DNA of 64,000 nucleotides from Bacillus norwichensis. Its GTDB lineage: Bacteria; Bacillota; Bacilli; Bacillales; Bacillaceae_C. The stretch lies in contig NZ_JACSPV010000009.1 in assembly GCF_014836955.1 (NCBI RefSeq), positions 81,689 through 145,688 of the forward strand, in the 5' to 3' direction. Positions 25,187-34,786 of this stretch are shown here, in pieces (positions within the stretch are counted from its first letter, which is position 1; every line of letters starts with the position of its first letter). A model generated the notes under the pieces. It ran no database searches. It was not told the DNA's origin and saw only the letters and a program-made list of their open reading frames with translations. Both the position numbers and the translations under genes were made by a program.

Positions 25187-26386
25187 TCACTCTCCTTTTG
25201 TCCAACTGCCATCCTTGATTTCAATTATTGCCAAGCTGTCGGATTTGAGACCGTTATGGTCTTCGGCAGACATATTGAATACACCAGAAATACCAACAAA
25301 GCCTTCGGTATTTTCCAATGCTTCACGCAATTTTTCCTTATCAGTTCCAGCTTCCTCCAATGCATTAACCAAAATATGTACAGCATCGAAGGCATGTCCG
25401 CCAAATGTGCTTGCTGCTTTATCAAATTTGTTTTCATAGCTTTCTTTAAATTGATTCAACACTTCTTTCTGCGAATCATCGTCTCCGAGCTGATCCACTA
25501 CAAGCAATTTACCTGCCGGGAAGATGACCCCGTTGGCTGCATCACCGGCGAGTTCGATAAATTCCTTTGTACCAATTCCATGACTTTCAATAATTGGAAC
25601 ATCTAAACCAATTTCACGTATGTTCTTAGTCACTACTGCAGATTCCTGGGCTGTTCCCCAAACAACGATTGCTTGCGGATTTGCTTTTTTAACTCTAGTA
25701 AGCATCGATTTTGCATCATTAACTGTCGCTTCGAATTCTTCCTCAATGACAGTCTCAATTCCGTAGTCGCCTTTTAATTTTTCGAATTCCTCATGGCCGC
25801 TGGTTCCATATGAGTTTGCAACACCTAGCCACGCAACTTTTGTTAACTTTTTATCTTCTAAATATTCTAGCAATTTAGGGATTACTACATCATCACCTTG
25901 AGCAGTCTTGTAAGTCCAGTCACGCGGCGAATTGTCGTCAGGATGGTTCACTTGTTTACTCGCAGCAAGAGAAATGTAGGGCACCTGTGCTTTTTCAGCA
26001 AGAGGAATCATCGCCAAGCTGTTCCCGCTGATTGTCCCGCCAATAATTGCTGTAACTTTTTCCTGCTCAATTAATTTTTTCATACCCAAAACCGCTTCGT
26101 TTTGGTCAGATTTGGAATCTATTGAGATGAGTTTTATTTTTTTCCCATCGACTCCACCTTTTTCATTCACTTCGTCAATAATCATTTTGATTGTTTCTTC
26201 TTCGGGTTTTCCTAATGGAGCAGCACTCCCAGATGCGTCTATGATACTTCCGATTTTAATTTCCTCAGATTTATCCCCGCCATCTGAGCCTCCGCTAGAG
26301 GTCTCTTCTTTATTCCCGCATGCTGCCATTGCACCAACTAAGACAAAGGCCATAAGCCCAAAAATCCATAACTTGATATTCTTCAT
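25187..26386 (-). CDS. livK: ABC substrate-binding lipoprotein, LivK type
   Basis: A 399-residue extracytoplasmic binding protein. The signal peptide ends in the lipobox VGAMAAC, so Cys is lipidated and the protein is anchored outside the membrane. The mature part starts with a Gly/Ser-rich spacer, then IKIGSIIDASGSAAPLG and IIGGTISGNSLAMIPLAEKA, the type I periplasmic fold of LivJ/LivK relatives. ATG 26386 follows AAAAGGGG; 15 upstream codons (METHTQ...) lack a site. It is the first gene of the liv operon and faces paaK across a 446-base divergent region. Confidence 0.87.
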   Translation of the reverse strand: MKNIKLWIFGLMAFVLVGAMAACGNKEETSSGGSDGGDKSEEIKIGSIIDASGSAAPLGKPEEETIKMIIDEVNEKGGVDGKKIKLISIDSKSDQNEAVLGMKKLIEQEKVTAIIGGTISGNSLAMIPLAEKAQVPYISLAASKQVNHPDDNSPRDWTYKTAQGDDVVIPKLLEYLEDKKLTKVAWLGVANSYGTSGHEEFEKLKGDYGIETVIEEEFEATVNDAKSMLTRVKKANPQAIVVWGTAQESAVVTKNIREIGLDVPIIESHGIGTKEFIELAGDAANGVIFPAGKLLVVDQLGDDDSQKEVLNQFKESYENKFDKAASTFGGHAFDAVHILVNALEEAGTDKEKLREALENTEGFVGISGVFNMSAEDHNGLKSDSLAIIEIKDGSWTKGE

Positions 26387-26832
26387 ATACTTTTCCCCTT
26401 TTAACGAACTAGACTGAGTGTGTGTTTCCACGTTTTTTTACATTTCCTCTTTGTTTTTTTAGAATCAATGCGAATCTACAAGCTTAATCTTGTGATATTC
26501 ACCTCCTAAAGAGCTTTATTACAAAAGAAAAACGAGTAGTAAGAAAGCCCTTACAACTTGAGACAAAGATACCATAATAAAAAAATGTTGTAAACATAAT
26601 AATTAGAAAAATTACAAGTATATGACAATAGATAAGTCCGATAAACAAATTTAAGTATATAAGGGATTTTGGGACTCAAGAAGTGAATAATCACAAACAA
26701 ATCAAATTTTCCGAAAAAACTGTTGACATTTTTTGATGAAGAGATTAAATTACACATATAACATATTTATTTAAAAATGACAGACCTTTGTTACATTAAA
26801 GCTACAAAGAAAAGCAAATGGAGGTAGATTCA
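26387..26832. other. Divergent liv-paaK control region
   Basis: No gene. On the minus strand an isolated, perfect AGGAGGTGA occurs at about 26499-26507 without a start codon at useful distance. The paaK promoter is at 26723-26751, and an ATAACATATTTATTT stretch with a TGTTACATTAAAG word follows it. The regulator PaaX encoded downstream would be expected to bind here. Confidence 0.5.
26723..26751 (+). promoter_or_regulatory. SigA-type promoter of paaK
   Basis: TTGACA (26723-26728), 17 bases, TAAATT (26746-26751). It lies about 80 bases before the paaK start, leaving a leader in which a repressor could act. Confidence 0.65.
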
Positions 26833-28167
26833 ATGATTTATAACCCTGGAATGGAAGCGTTATCAGTTGCGGAGAAAGAAGAATTACAATATGCACGATT
26901 ACAGGAAACATTAGACAGGGTATATAACAAAGTGCCATTTTATAAAGAGAAATTTGATGAAAAGGGAATCAAGATAGATGAGATTAAAAACTTAAAGGAT
27001 ATTGAGAAGCTTCCATTTACACAAAAAAAAGACTTGAGAGATAACTATCCTTTTGGATTATTTGCCGAGCCGACTGAAAATATCGTCCGCTTACATGGAT
27101 CATCTGGGACAAGCGGAAAGCCAACTGTTGTCAGCTATACTAAAAACGATATAAAAGTATGGTCCGAGCTGATTGCTCGAGCAATTGTGGCTGCAGGTGG
27201 AAGCAAAGGAGACGTTTTCCAGAATGCATATGGATATGGGCTGTTTACTGGAGGGCTAGGGCTACATTACGGTGCGGAACAATTGGGAGCAGCGGTCGTA
27301 CCTATTTCTGGTGGAAATACAGAGAGACAGATTTTGGCCATTCAGGATTTTAAGCCAAAAGGATTGGCCTGTACCCCGTCTTACGCATTAAATATTGCGG
27401 AAAAAATGAAAGAGATGGGGCTTGACTCAAGAAATAACAGCCTGAAATATGGAATTTTTGGTGCAGAGCCATGGTCAGAAGGAATGCGTGCAACGATTGA
27501 GGAAATGCTCGGAATAAAAGCAGTTGATATTTACGGTTTAAGCGAAATCATGGGTCCTGGTGTATCGATTGAATGTCACGTAGCACAGGATGGCCTGCAT
27601 ATTGCTGACGATCATTTTCTGGTAGAAGTTATTGATCCGGAAACCCTGGAGACTGTCAAAGACGGTGAAGACGGGGAGCTTGTTTTCACTTCTCTCACAA
27701 AGGAAGCGTTCCCATTAATTAGATACCGTACTGGGGACATTGCATCCATTGTCCGTGAAAAATGTGAATGCGGAAGGACAACGACCAGGATGTCCAGAGT
27801 AAAGGGAAGAACAGATGACATGATTATCATAAGAGGGGTCAATGTATTTCCTTCAGAAATGGAACGTGTTCTTTTGCAAATTGATGGATTGGCGCCGCAT
27901 TATCAAATCAAGCTCGTAAAAGACGGTCCGATGGATTGCGCAGAACTGCATGTGGAAATAAGTGAGGAACTTTACACCGGATTAAATGGGGATCTGGAGC
28001 ATAAACAAGTAGTAATGCTTGAAAGAAAGATAAAGCATGAAATTAAATCGGCCTGCCTTGTTTCGGTGAAAACAGTGATTGGAACACCAAGGAGTATTCC
28101 AAGATCAGAAGGTAAAGCAATCAGAATTGTCGATCGGAGGATGAAAGATCCGGCTATGCTTTCTTAA
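26833..28167 (+). CDS. paaK: Phenylacetate-CoA ligase PaaK
   Basis: A 444-residue AMP-forming ligase that converts phenylacetate, ATP and CoA to phenylacetyl-CoA, the first step of aerobic degradation. LHGSSGTSGKPTVVSYT near residue 90 is the P-loop-like motif, DIYGLSEIMGPGV near 235 is the adenylate-binding core, and RYRTGDIASI with RGVNVFPSEME completes the ANL fold. GGAGGT is seven bases before ATG 26833; the in-frame ATG at 26818 is the ribosome binding site itself. Length and motifs are typical. It heads the paa gene series. Confidence 0.93.
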   Translation: MIYNPGMEALSVAEKEELQYARLQETLDRVYNKVPFYKEKFDEKGIKIDEIKNLKDIEKLPFTQKKDLRDNYPFGLFAEPTENIVRLHGSSGTSGKPTVVSYTKNDIKVWSELIARAIVAAGGSKGDVFQNAYGYGLFTGGLGLHYGAEQLGAAVVPISGGNTERQILAIQDFKPKGLACTPSYALNIAEKMKEMGLDSRNNSLKYGIFGAEPWSEGMRATIEEMLGIKAVDIYGLSEIMGPGVSIECHVAQDGLHIADDHFLVEVIDPETLETVKDGEDGELVFTSLTKEAFPLIRYRTGDIASIVREKCECGRTTTRMSRVKGRTDDMIIIRGVNVFPSEMERVLLQIDGLAPHYQIKLVKDGPMDCAELHVEISEELYTGLNGDLEHKQVVMLERKIKHEIKSACLVSVKTVIGTPRSIPRSEGKAIRIVDRRMKDPAMLS

Positions 28168-28203
28168 GAAAGTATTTCTGAGAAGGGGAGCTTTAAAACA
28201 CAA

Positions 28204-29208
28204 ATGAATCATAAAATATTTGATATAACCATTATTGGGGGCGGCCCTGCCGGAATGTTTACGGCGTTTTATGCGGGTCTGAGACAAATGTCAGTCAAGA
28301 TCGTCGAGAGTCTGCCGCAGCTGGGTGGACAGCTCACGGCTTTGTATCCTGAAAAATACATTTATGATGTAGCGGGATTTCCAAAGGTTCGTACCCAAGA
28401 GCTCGTTGGGAATTTATCGAATCAGATGCAGATGTTTGAACAAGAAGTTTGTCTTGAGGAATCGGTGGAATCTTTGGTGAAGGCAAATGATGGTACTTTT
28501 ATATTGACGACCAATAAAGGAAGACATTTTTCAAGAGCAGTCATTATCTCTGCCGGAAATGGAGCATTTCAGCCAAGAAAGCTTCCGTTAGAAAAAGCAA
28601 ATATATATGAGGAAGAAAATCTTCATTATTTTGTTGATAACATGACAAAGTTTTCAGGAAACAGAGTAATTGTTTTTGGTGGTGGGGACTCTGCCGTGGA
28701 TTGGTCTCTCATGCTTGAGCCGATTGCTCAAGAAGTGAATATCGTGCACCGAAGGGATAAATTCAGAGCTCACGAGCACAGCGCAGAATTGCTTCATCGA
28801 TCTTCGGTCAATATTTTTACCCCTTATGTCCCAATTGATCTGATTGGTGACAAGAAAATTGAACAGGTTATTTTACAGCATGTTAAAACAAAAGAGGAAG
28901 TTTCAGTCGAAGTGGATGCTATTTTATGCAATTATGGTTTTGTGGCCTCGCTGGGTCCTATCAAAGACTGGGGACTGGAAATCGAGAAGAATTCAATTGT
29001 GGTGAACTCAAAAATGGAAACAAATATTAAAGGGGTCTATGCAGTAGGCGACATCAATACGTACGATGGAAAAGTCAAACTGATCGCCACAGGGTTCGGA
29101 GAGGCCCCAATCGCTGTAAGCAATGCAAAAGTATGGATGGACCCGGCATCAAAGGTTCAGCCGATACACAGCACCACGGTTATGGAAAATAAAAAAGTAA
29201 ATGTTTGA
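28204..29208 (+). CDS. Ferredoxin-NADP+ reductase (TrxR-like, YumC type)
   Basis: A 334-residue FAD enzyme. It has the FAD Rossmann motif [17 protein letters not shown] near residue 10, the NAD(P) motif [13 protein letters not shown] near 160 and the second FAD block [15 protein letters not shown] near 275. It lacks the CxxC of thioredoxin reductase, so it belongs to the thioredoxin-reductase-like ferredoxin reductases of Bacillus (YumC). It lies between paaK and a ferredoxin gene, and no PaaE is present in the cluster, so it probably supplies electrons to that ferredoxin. Confidence 0.88.
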   Translation: MNHKIFDITIIGGGPAGMFTAFYAGLRQMSVKIVESLPQLGGQLTALYPEKYIYDVAGFPKVRTQELVGNLSNQMQMFEQEVCLEESVESLVKANDGTFILTTNKGRHFSRAVIISAGNGAFQPRKLPLEKANIYEEENLHYFVDNMTKFSGNRVIVFGGGDSAVDWSLMLEPIAQEVNIVHRRDKFRAHEHSAELLHRSSVNIFTPYVPIDLIGDKKIEQVILQHVKTKEEVSVEVDAILCNYGFVASLGPIKDWGLEIEKNSIVVNSKMETNIKGVYAVGDINTYDGKVKLIATGFGEAPIAVSNAKVWMDPASKVQPIHSTTVMENKKVNV

Positions 29209-29220
29209 ATACAGCATCTA

Positions 29221-29290
29221 TTGTTTGAAGGAGGCGAGAGCTTCGGTCAATTCATTGGAACATCAGATTGACCGAAGTAGGCTCAAACAA
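29221..29290. repeat. Nested inverted repeat between fnr-like and ferredoxin genes
   Basis: An outer 8-bp pair TTGTTTGA/TCAAACAA (29221-29228, 29283-29290) encloses an 11-bp pair CTTCGGTCAAT/ATTGACCGAAG (29241-29251, 29267-29277). The rest of the gap (29291-29436) shows no further feature except GGAGGATACC, the ferredoxin ribosome binding site. It may be a processing or termination site within the operon. Confidence 0.5.
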
Positions 29291-29358
29291 ACTTTCACTT
29301 CGTCTGCACTAGTGTCTTTTGCATGATGTTGTTGTGTTAAGGCAATGCCAGCTGATAG

Positions 29359-29685
<327 letters not shown>

Positions 29686-29731
29686 GATAGGTCTAGGATT
29701 CATCGTTCAAGGGGAAAACTATTGATTTAAA

Positions 29732-29770
29732 TATAACAATAACTTACAATAACGTTAAAACATTGTTATA
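29732..29770. promoter_or_regulatory. Inverted repeat in the paaA leader, candidate operator
   Basis: TATAACAAT (29732-29740) and ATTGTTATA (29762-29770) form a perfect 9-bp inverted repeat with a 21-base spacer containing AACGTT. It ends 20 bases before the paaA start. It is a candidate PaaX site. Confidence 0.45.
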
Positions 29771-29790
29771 TAATTGGGGAGGTTGCATAT

Positions 29791-30744
29791 ATGGAGGCCT
29801 TAATATATTCAGAGGATACTACAGACAGAAAATTGGAAAGCTTTATAGAAAGAATTGAAGCAGGAGATAAAATAGAAGCAGATGATTGGATGCCTGATGA
29901 ATATCGGATAGCTTTGATCAAATTAATTTCAATGCATGGAATTAGTGAAATTATGGGAGCGCTTCCTGAGAAGGAATGGGTGCCTAAGGCACCATCTTTA
30001 AGAAGAAAGCTTGGGATTATGGCAAAGGTTCAGGATGAAATGGGGCATGGCCAATTATTATTGAGGGTAGCTGAAGATCTTTTAAAACCATATGGAAAAA
30101 ACAGGGATGACTTAATGGAAGATTTATTTAAAGGAGATTTGAAGTTTCATAACGTATTTCATATGAGAACGCTAACATGGGCGGATGCCGGTTTGATTGG
30201 CTGGCTGGTAGATGGAGCTGCCATCATTACACAGACAAATATGCTGGGAGCATCTTATGGACCATACGCCAGAGCACTTCAGCGGATTTGTGCGGAGGAA
30301 GTGTTCCATGCCCAGCATGGAGAAGCGATTATCATGGCGCTTGCTGAAGGAACAGATGAACAGAGGCAAATGATCCAGGATGCTTTAAACCGTTGGTGGG
30401 AAGCTTTATTAATGTTTTTTGGACCAGCAAGCAGAGAGACGACAGGGCAATCTAAACAGGATGTTACGATCAAATATAAAATTAGGACGAAAACAAATGA
30501 GCAATTGAGACAGGACTTCTTCAACAAGTATATCCCGCGTATTCATTCATTGGGATTAAGCATTCCAGATCCCACACTTCAATATATTGAAGATGAAAAC
30601 AGGTGGGAATACAGGCAGCCGGATTGGAATGAATTCAAAAAGATCCTCAAAAATGAGGGTCCAAGATCACAGGCACGATTAAATTTAAGAAGAGTTTCTT
30701 ATGAAAATAACGCATGGGTGCGGGAGGCACTCAGCCATGCATAA
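29791..30744 (+). CDS. paaA: Phenylacetyl-CoA 1,2-epoxidase alpha subunit PaaA
   Basis: A 317-residue diiron oxygenase subunit. The two ligand-bearing helices are visible: DEMGHGQ at residues 82-88 and AEEVFHAQH at 168-176, as in the ferritin-like bacterial multicomponent monooxygenases. With PaaB, PaaC and PaaD it puts an oxygen atom on the ring of phenylacetyl-CoA, using two electrons from a reductase. The E. coli protein is 309 residues. GGGGAGG precedes the ATG. It is the first of four adjacent epoxidase genes. Confidence 0.94.
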   Translation: MEALIYSEDTTDRKLESFIERIEAGDKIEADDWMPDEYRIALIKLISMHGISEIMGALPEKEWVPKAPSLRRKLGIMAKVQDEMGHGQLLLRVAEDLLKPYGKNRDDLMEDLFKGDLKFHNVFHMRTLTWADAGLIGWLVDGAAIITQTNMLGASYGPYARALQRICAEEVFHAQHGEAIIMALAEGTDEQRQMIQDALNRWWEALLMFFGPASRETTGQSKQDVTIKYKIRTKTNEQLRQDFFNKYIPRIHSLGLSIPDPTLQYIEDENRWEYRQPDWNEFKKILKNEGPRSQARLNLRRVSYENNAWVREALSHA

Positions 30745-30756
30745 GGAGGGACAGTC

Positions 30757-31107
30757 ATGACTGCCGAAAACACGTTCTATCATGAGTATGAAGTTTTCAG
30801 TAAACGTACCGCCACTTCACCAATCCAACATCAATTCTGCCTCTTAGCACCGAATGAAGAGATAGCATTGGTCATGGCGCAGGAGAACTTTATGAGGAGA
30901 GAACCGGTAGTGGATATATGGGTCGTAAAAAGGGATCATATCCGTTCATTGGATCCGGAAGAGAAAAGAAGCCTTGCCCGTTTAGATAATAAGGATTATC
31001 GGACAACAAAAGGCTACGGCTATTTAAAAAAGAAATGGAGGCAATATGAACAAAAAATGCTGGATGAGAAAGAAATTCTTTCTTGGGGAGGGGATGGTAA
31101 GAAATGA
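30757..31107 (+). CDS. paaB: Epoxidase subunit PaaB
   Basis: A 116-residue protein, a little longer than E. coli PaaB, with the family features YEVFSKRTATSPIQHQFCLL and NFMRREPVVDIWVVKRDHIR. PaaB has a small alpha/beta fold and bridges two PaaAC units in the complex. It starts 12 bases after paaA (AGGAGGG) and overlaps paaC by four bases. Confidence 0.92.
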   Translation: MTAENTFYHEYEVFSKRTATSPIQHQFCLLAPNEEIALVMAQENFMRREPVVDIWVVKRDHIRSLDPEEKRSLARLDNKDYRTTKGYGYLKKKWRQYEQKMLDEKEILSWGGDGKK

Positions 31108-31910
31108 CAGATATTAAAGACGATATGAAATATAAAGAGGCGGTTGCAGATTTATTGTTTCAATTTGCAGATGATGATTTTTTGATTTCATTTCGGGGTT
31201 CTGAGTGGCTCGGATTAGCACCCCATATTGAGGAAGATGTGGCTTTCTCCTCCATTAGCCAGGACTGTATGGGGCACGCTGCTATGTTTTACAGTTTACT
31301 CGAAGAGTTGGAATATGGTACAGCGGATGAACTCGCGCACTCTCGTCCCTCTAAGGAGCGTAGAAACAGCATTATTGTGGAAAAGTCAAATGGTGAAGGC
31401 TATTATATGGAAACACCGAAATATGATTGGGCTTACGCCGTTGTTAGAAACTATTTTTATACCACAGCAAAGAAAGTGAAAATTGATTCATTGAAAAATA
31501 GTTCATACAGGCCTGCTGCCGAAATAGCTGCAAGGGTGAACATGGAGCTATTTTACCATTCGCTACATTGGAAAACTTGGTTTGTACAGCTCTTGAGCTC
31601 TTCAGACGAGGCAATCGAAAGGATGAAAAATGCGATAGATGAAGTTGTAAAGGACTTTGGAGATATGTTCAGGTTTGGAGAATTGACAAAAGACATTCAC
31701 AAATATGGCTTAATTGAAGAAGGGGCAATTCTGCAAAAAAGATGGTTGACTGAGTTAGAAAAAACATACACTTCTCTTGATTTACAACTTCCTGAAATCT
31801 CGAAAGTGCCAAGAATGGATGGTCGGATTGGCGATCATTCACCGGATTTGAATTCCGCTCTTGAAACCCTATCAGAGGTATACTGTCTGGATACTGCAGC
31901 TTCATGGTAA
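31104..31910 (+). CDS. paaC: Epoxidase structural subunit PaaC
   Basis: A 268-residue ferritin-like protein. FQFADDDFLISFRGSEWLG near residue 15 and SISQDCMGHAAMFYSLLEEL near 50 mark the PaaC family. It pairs with PaaA and holds it in shape; PaaC itself has no full diiron site. The gene starts in the ATGA overlap with paaB. Confidence 0.92.
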   Translation: MTDIKDDMKYKEAVADLLFQFADDDFLISFRGSEWLGLAPHIEEDVAFSSISQDCMGHAAMFYSLLEELEYGTADELAHSRPSKERRNSIIVEKSNGEGYYMETPKYDWAYAVVRNYFYTTAKKVKIDSLKNSSYRPAAEIAARVNMELFYHSLHWKTWFVQLLSSSDEAIERMKNAIDEVVKDFGDMFRFGELTKDIHKYGLIEEGAILQKRWLTELEKTYTSLDLQLPEISKVPRMDGRIGDHSPDLNSALETLSEVYCLDTAASW

Positions 31911-31932
31911 TATGCAAGGAGTGTGATCAATA

Positions 31933-32430
31933 ATGAAGACAGCCATGCCCATTTCCAAAGATACTATCAAAGAAATCTTAGATACTGTCAAAGATCCGGA
32001 GATTGATACAGTCAGCGTGATTGATTTGGGAATGATTGAAAACATCCATATTAATGACAGCAATGTGACGGTGGATGTATTACCAACTTTCCTTGGATGT
32101 CCTGCGCTGGAAATAATCGAACGGAATATTGTAAAAGCCATTAAAGTTTCTACGTCGGCAGAAACAGCAAAAGTTCGTTTCGTTTATCATCCGCCATGGA
32201 CATCTGACCGAATTACATCAAAAGGACATGAAGGCTTGAGAGCGTTTGGAATTGCACCACCTCCTCGGCATATGGAAGAAGATGGAACTTGGCATGTTGA
32301 CTGTCCATACTGTGGTTCGACTTACGTAACGATGGAGAATATATTCGGTCCAACAGCATGCAGAAGCATCTTATACTGTAAATCTTGCAAAAATCCATTC
32401 GAAGCGATGAAACCGATATCAAACATTTGA
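31933..32430 (+). CDS. paaD: Epoxidase maturation protein PaaD
   Basis: A 165-residue MIP18/SufT-type protein. ILDTVKDPEIDTVSVIDLGM at the N-terminus is the family signature, and the C-terminal CPYC ... CRSILYCKSC cluster can hold zinc or iron. PaaD is needed for iron-sulphur or diiron assembly of the epoxidase system. AAGGAGTG precedes the ATG. Confidence 0.92.
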   Translation: MKTAMPISKDTIKEILDTVKDPEIDTVSVIDLGMIENIHINDSNVTVDVLPTFLGCPALEIIERNIVKAIKVSTSAETAKVRFVYHPPWTSDRITSKGHEGLRAFGIAPPPRHMEEDGTWHVDCPYCGSTYVTMENIFGPTACRSILYCKSCKNPFEAMKPISNI

Positions 32431-32502
32431 ATAGGAATAAACACTGTACGGATAGAGGATGACAAGTTTTCTATTCGTACTTTTTTACAAGGAGGCAAAC
32501 GA

Positions 32503-33378
32503 ATGATTGAAAACATTACAGTGGTTGGTTCTGGAGTTATGGGGAGGGGAATAGCCTATGTAGCTGCTGCGGCAGGCTACTCAGTTATCCTCACAGATCT
32601 AAGTGAAGAAGCCCTTCATAAGGCAAAAGAAGAAATAGTGAAAATTGCTGAGAAGGGATTGGCAATAGGGAAAATTACCAACGAAAGGTTCACTCATATT
32701 AAAGAGAAATTAGTCTACAGTACAGACTTGAAAGAAGCTGCTTCTACTGTGGATTTAATCATTGAAGCTGTTCCAGAAAAAGCAGAGATAAAGAGACAAG
32801 TCTTTGAAACATTAGAGGAATCCGCATCGCCACACTGTCTGTTTGCCACGAACACATCAACGATGAGTCCCACAGAGATTGCCTCTTATGCAAAGCGGCC
32901 GGACAAAACAATCGCCATGCACTTTTTCAATCCAGTTCATAAAATGCCTTTGGTTGAAATCATTAAGGGATTGGAAACAAGTGAAGAAACGGCAGAAACG
33001 ATTAAAAATACTGCGGAGAGGATGGGGAAACAAACTGTTGTCATCAATGAATTTCCGGGTTTTGTTACAAGCAGAATCAGTGCACTTGTTGGAAATGAAG
33101 CATTTTATATGCTTCAAGAAGGCCTTGGAAAACCAGAAGACATTGATAAAGCAATCAAACTGGGTTTGAATTATCCGATGGGACCTTTTGAATTGGCCGA
33201 TCTGGTTGGATTGGATGTACGCTTGAACAACCTGAAATACCTTCATGAGAAACTCGGTGAAAAATATAGACCGGCACCCCTGCTGGAACAATATGTAAAA
33301 GCTGGCAGGTTAGGGCGAAAAAGTGGAAAAGGCGTTTATGATTATACAAATAATGAAAAAGAGTTGATAGAAAAATGA
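32503..33378 (+). CDS. paaH: 3-hydroxyacyl-CoA dehydrogenase (PaaH/HbdA-like)
   Basis: A 291-residue NAD-dependent dehydrogenase. The NAD fingerprint VVGSGVMGRGIAYVA starts at residue 5; the catalytic His is in AMHFFNPVHKMPLVEI, and SGKGVYDYT ends the C-terminal helical domain. In this cluster it would oxidise 3-hydroxyadipyl-CoA to 3-oxoadipyl-CoA. It overlaps the thiolase gene by four bases. The family also includes 3-hydroxybutyryl-CoA dehydrogenases, so the substrate assignment rests on context. Confidence 0.88.
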   Translation: MIENITVVGSGVMGRGIAYVAAAAGYSVILTDLSEEALHKAKEEIVKIAEKGLAIGKITNERFTHIKEKLVYSTDLKEAASTVDLIIEAVPEKAEIKRQVFETLEESASPHCLFATNTSTMSPTEIASYAKRPDKTIAMHFFNPVHKMPLVEIIKGLETSEETAETIKNTAERMGKQTVVINEFPGFVTSRISALVGNEAFYMLQEGLGKPEDIDKAIKLGLNYPMGPFELADLVGLDVRLNNLKYLHEKLGEKYRPAPLLEQYVKAGRLGRKSGKGVYDYTNNEKELIEK

Positions 33379-34580
33379 GAGAAGTTGTGATAGTAGATGC
33401 TGTCAGGACACCATTTGGCAGGTATAAAGGGGCATTGAAACACATTCGTCCCGATGATTTGGGCGCTGTAGTTATCGAGGCTCTAATCAATCGTAATCCT
33501 GGGTTTCCAAAAGAAGAAATCGAGGAGGTAGTTCTCGGAAATGCGAACCAGGCAGGGGAAGACAATAGAAACGTTGCCCGTATGTCCACATTATTGGCTG
33601 GGCTGCCTTTACATGTTGCCGGGACAACAGTCAACCGACTGTGCGGATCAGGCCTGGATGCAGTCATGTACGCTGCGAGGGCAATTGCAGTTGGTGATGG
33701 CGACATTTTTATTGCCGGCGGAACGGAGAGTATGACGAGAGCACCGTTGGTCATGGCGAAGCCAGATAAGGAGTTTCCGCGCGGATCAATGGACCTTCAG
33801 GATACGACTATCGGGTGGCGTTTTACCAATCCACAGCTGAAAGAAATGTATGGGGCGGACACGATGCCAGAAACTGCAGAAAATGTTGCGAAGCGTTTCG
33901 GTATTACCAGAGAAGAACAAGACAAGTTTGCCTTTGAAAGCCAAATGAAGGCTAGGAGGGCAATGGAAGAAAACATTTTTAAGGAAGAAATTGTTCCAGT
34001 CGTCTATACAGATAGAAAGGGAAATGAAATCATTGTAGATCGTGATGAACATCCACGTCCGGATACTTCTCTTGAGAAATTATCAAAACTAAGACCGCTT
34101 TTCAATGGAGGAACAGTTACTGCTGGGAATGCTTCCGGGGTCAATGATGGAGCCGCCGCTCTTTTACTAATGAGCAAAGTTAAAGCGGAAGAATTGGGAC
34201 TGAAACCTTTGGGTACTTATAAGCTTGGAGCTGTGGCAGGGCTAGATCCGGCTGTTATGGGACTTGGGCCGATTTATTCGAGTAAAAAGGCCTTGGATCG
34301 TGCTGGATTAACAGTAGATGACATAGATTTGGTGGAACTTAATGAAGCTTTTGCATCCCAGTCATTGCAGTGTATGAAAGAGCTTGGTCTAGATAAGGAA
34401 AAGGTGAATGTGAATGGAGGCGCCATTGCCTTTGGACACCCTCTTGGTGCAAGCGGGGCCAGAATTTTGACCACGCTGCTGTATGAAATGAAAAGGCGGG
34501 AGTCAAAATACGGGCTTGCCACTATGTGTATCGGGGTTGGTCAAGGCATTTCGGTCATCGTCGAAAATAAGGGACGATGA
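33375..34580 (+). CDS. paaJ: 3-oxoadipyl-CoA thiolase (PaaJ-like)
   Basis: A 401-residue thiolase. The acylated Cys90 is in NRLCGSGLD, His355 in [11 protein letters not shown] and Cys385 in MCIGVGQG, so the catalytic set is complete. It would cleave 3-oxoadipyl-CoA to succinyl-CoA and acetyl-CoA, ending the pathway. The start overlaps the preceding gene by four bases. A general acetyl-CoA acetyltransferase role is the alternative. Confidence 0.88.
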   Translation: MREVVIVDAVRTPFGRYKGALKHIRPDDLGAVVIEALINRNPGFPKEEIEEVVLGNANQAGEDNRNVARMSTLLAGLPLHVAGTTVNRLCGSGLDAVMYAARAIAVGDGDIFIAGGTESMTRAPLVMAKPDKEFPRGSMDLQDTTIGWRFTNPQLKEMYGADTMPETAENVAKRFGITREEQDKFAFESQMKARRAMEENIFKEEIVPVVYTDRKGNEIIVDRDEHPRPDTSLEKLSKLRPLFNGGTVTAGNASGVNDGAAALLLMSKVKAEELGLKPLGTYKLGAVAGLDPAVMGLGPIYSSKKALDRAGLTVDDIDLVELNEAFASQSLQCMKELGLDKEKVNVNGGAIAFGHPLGASGARILTTLLYEMKRRESKYGLATMCIGVGQGISVIVENKGR

Positions 34581-34786
34581 AGTCAAATACCCTTGCTTAA
34601 TCAAAGTAAGGGTATTTATTCTAATGTTTGAGGATTATTGACGAAAAGGAATGGAATCGGGCAGGGCGCTTGATTTTTTCGAAGAGTTGGTAAATGAGAC
34701 ATCCAGGAGCAGTTTTACTTATTCTTTACTCCAAGAATGGTATAATTCAGTTAAAAATGATCTGTAAAGAAAAGAGTGACGGATGT

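Noticed and set aside
26499..26507. Leader peptide after AGGAGGTGA on the minus strand
   Set aside because: There is no ATG, GTG or TTG at useful spacing with a frame longer than a few codons.
32857..33291. 144-codon frame opposite paaH
   Set aside because: It is antisense to a clearly coding dehydrogenase and has no start signal.
33155..33754. 199-codon frame opposite paaH/paaJ
   Set aside because: It is a long antisense shadow of thiolase codons with no ribosome binding site.
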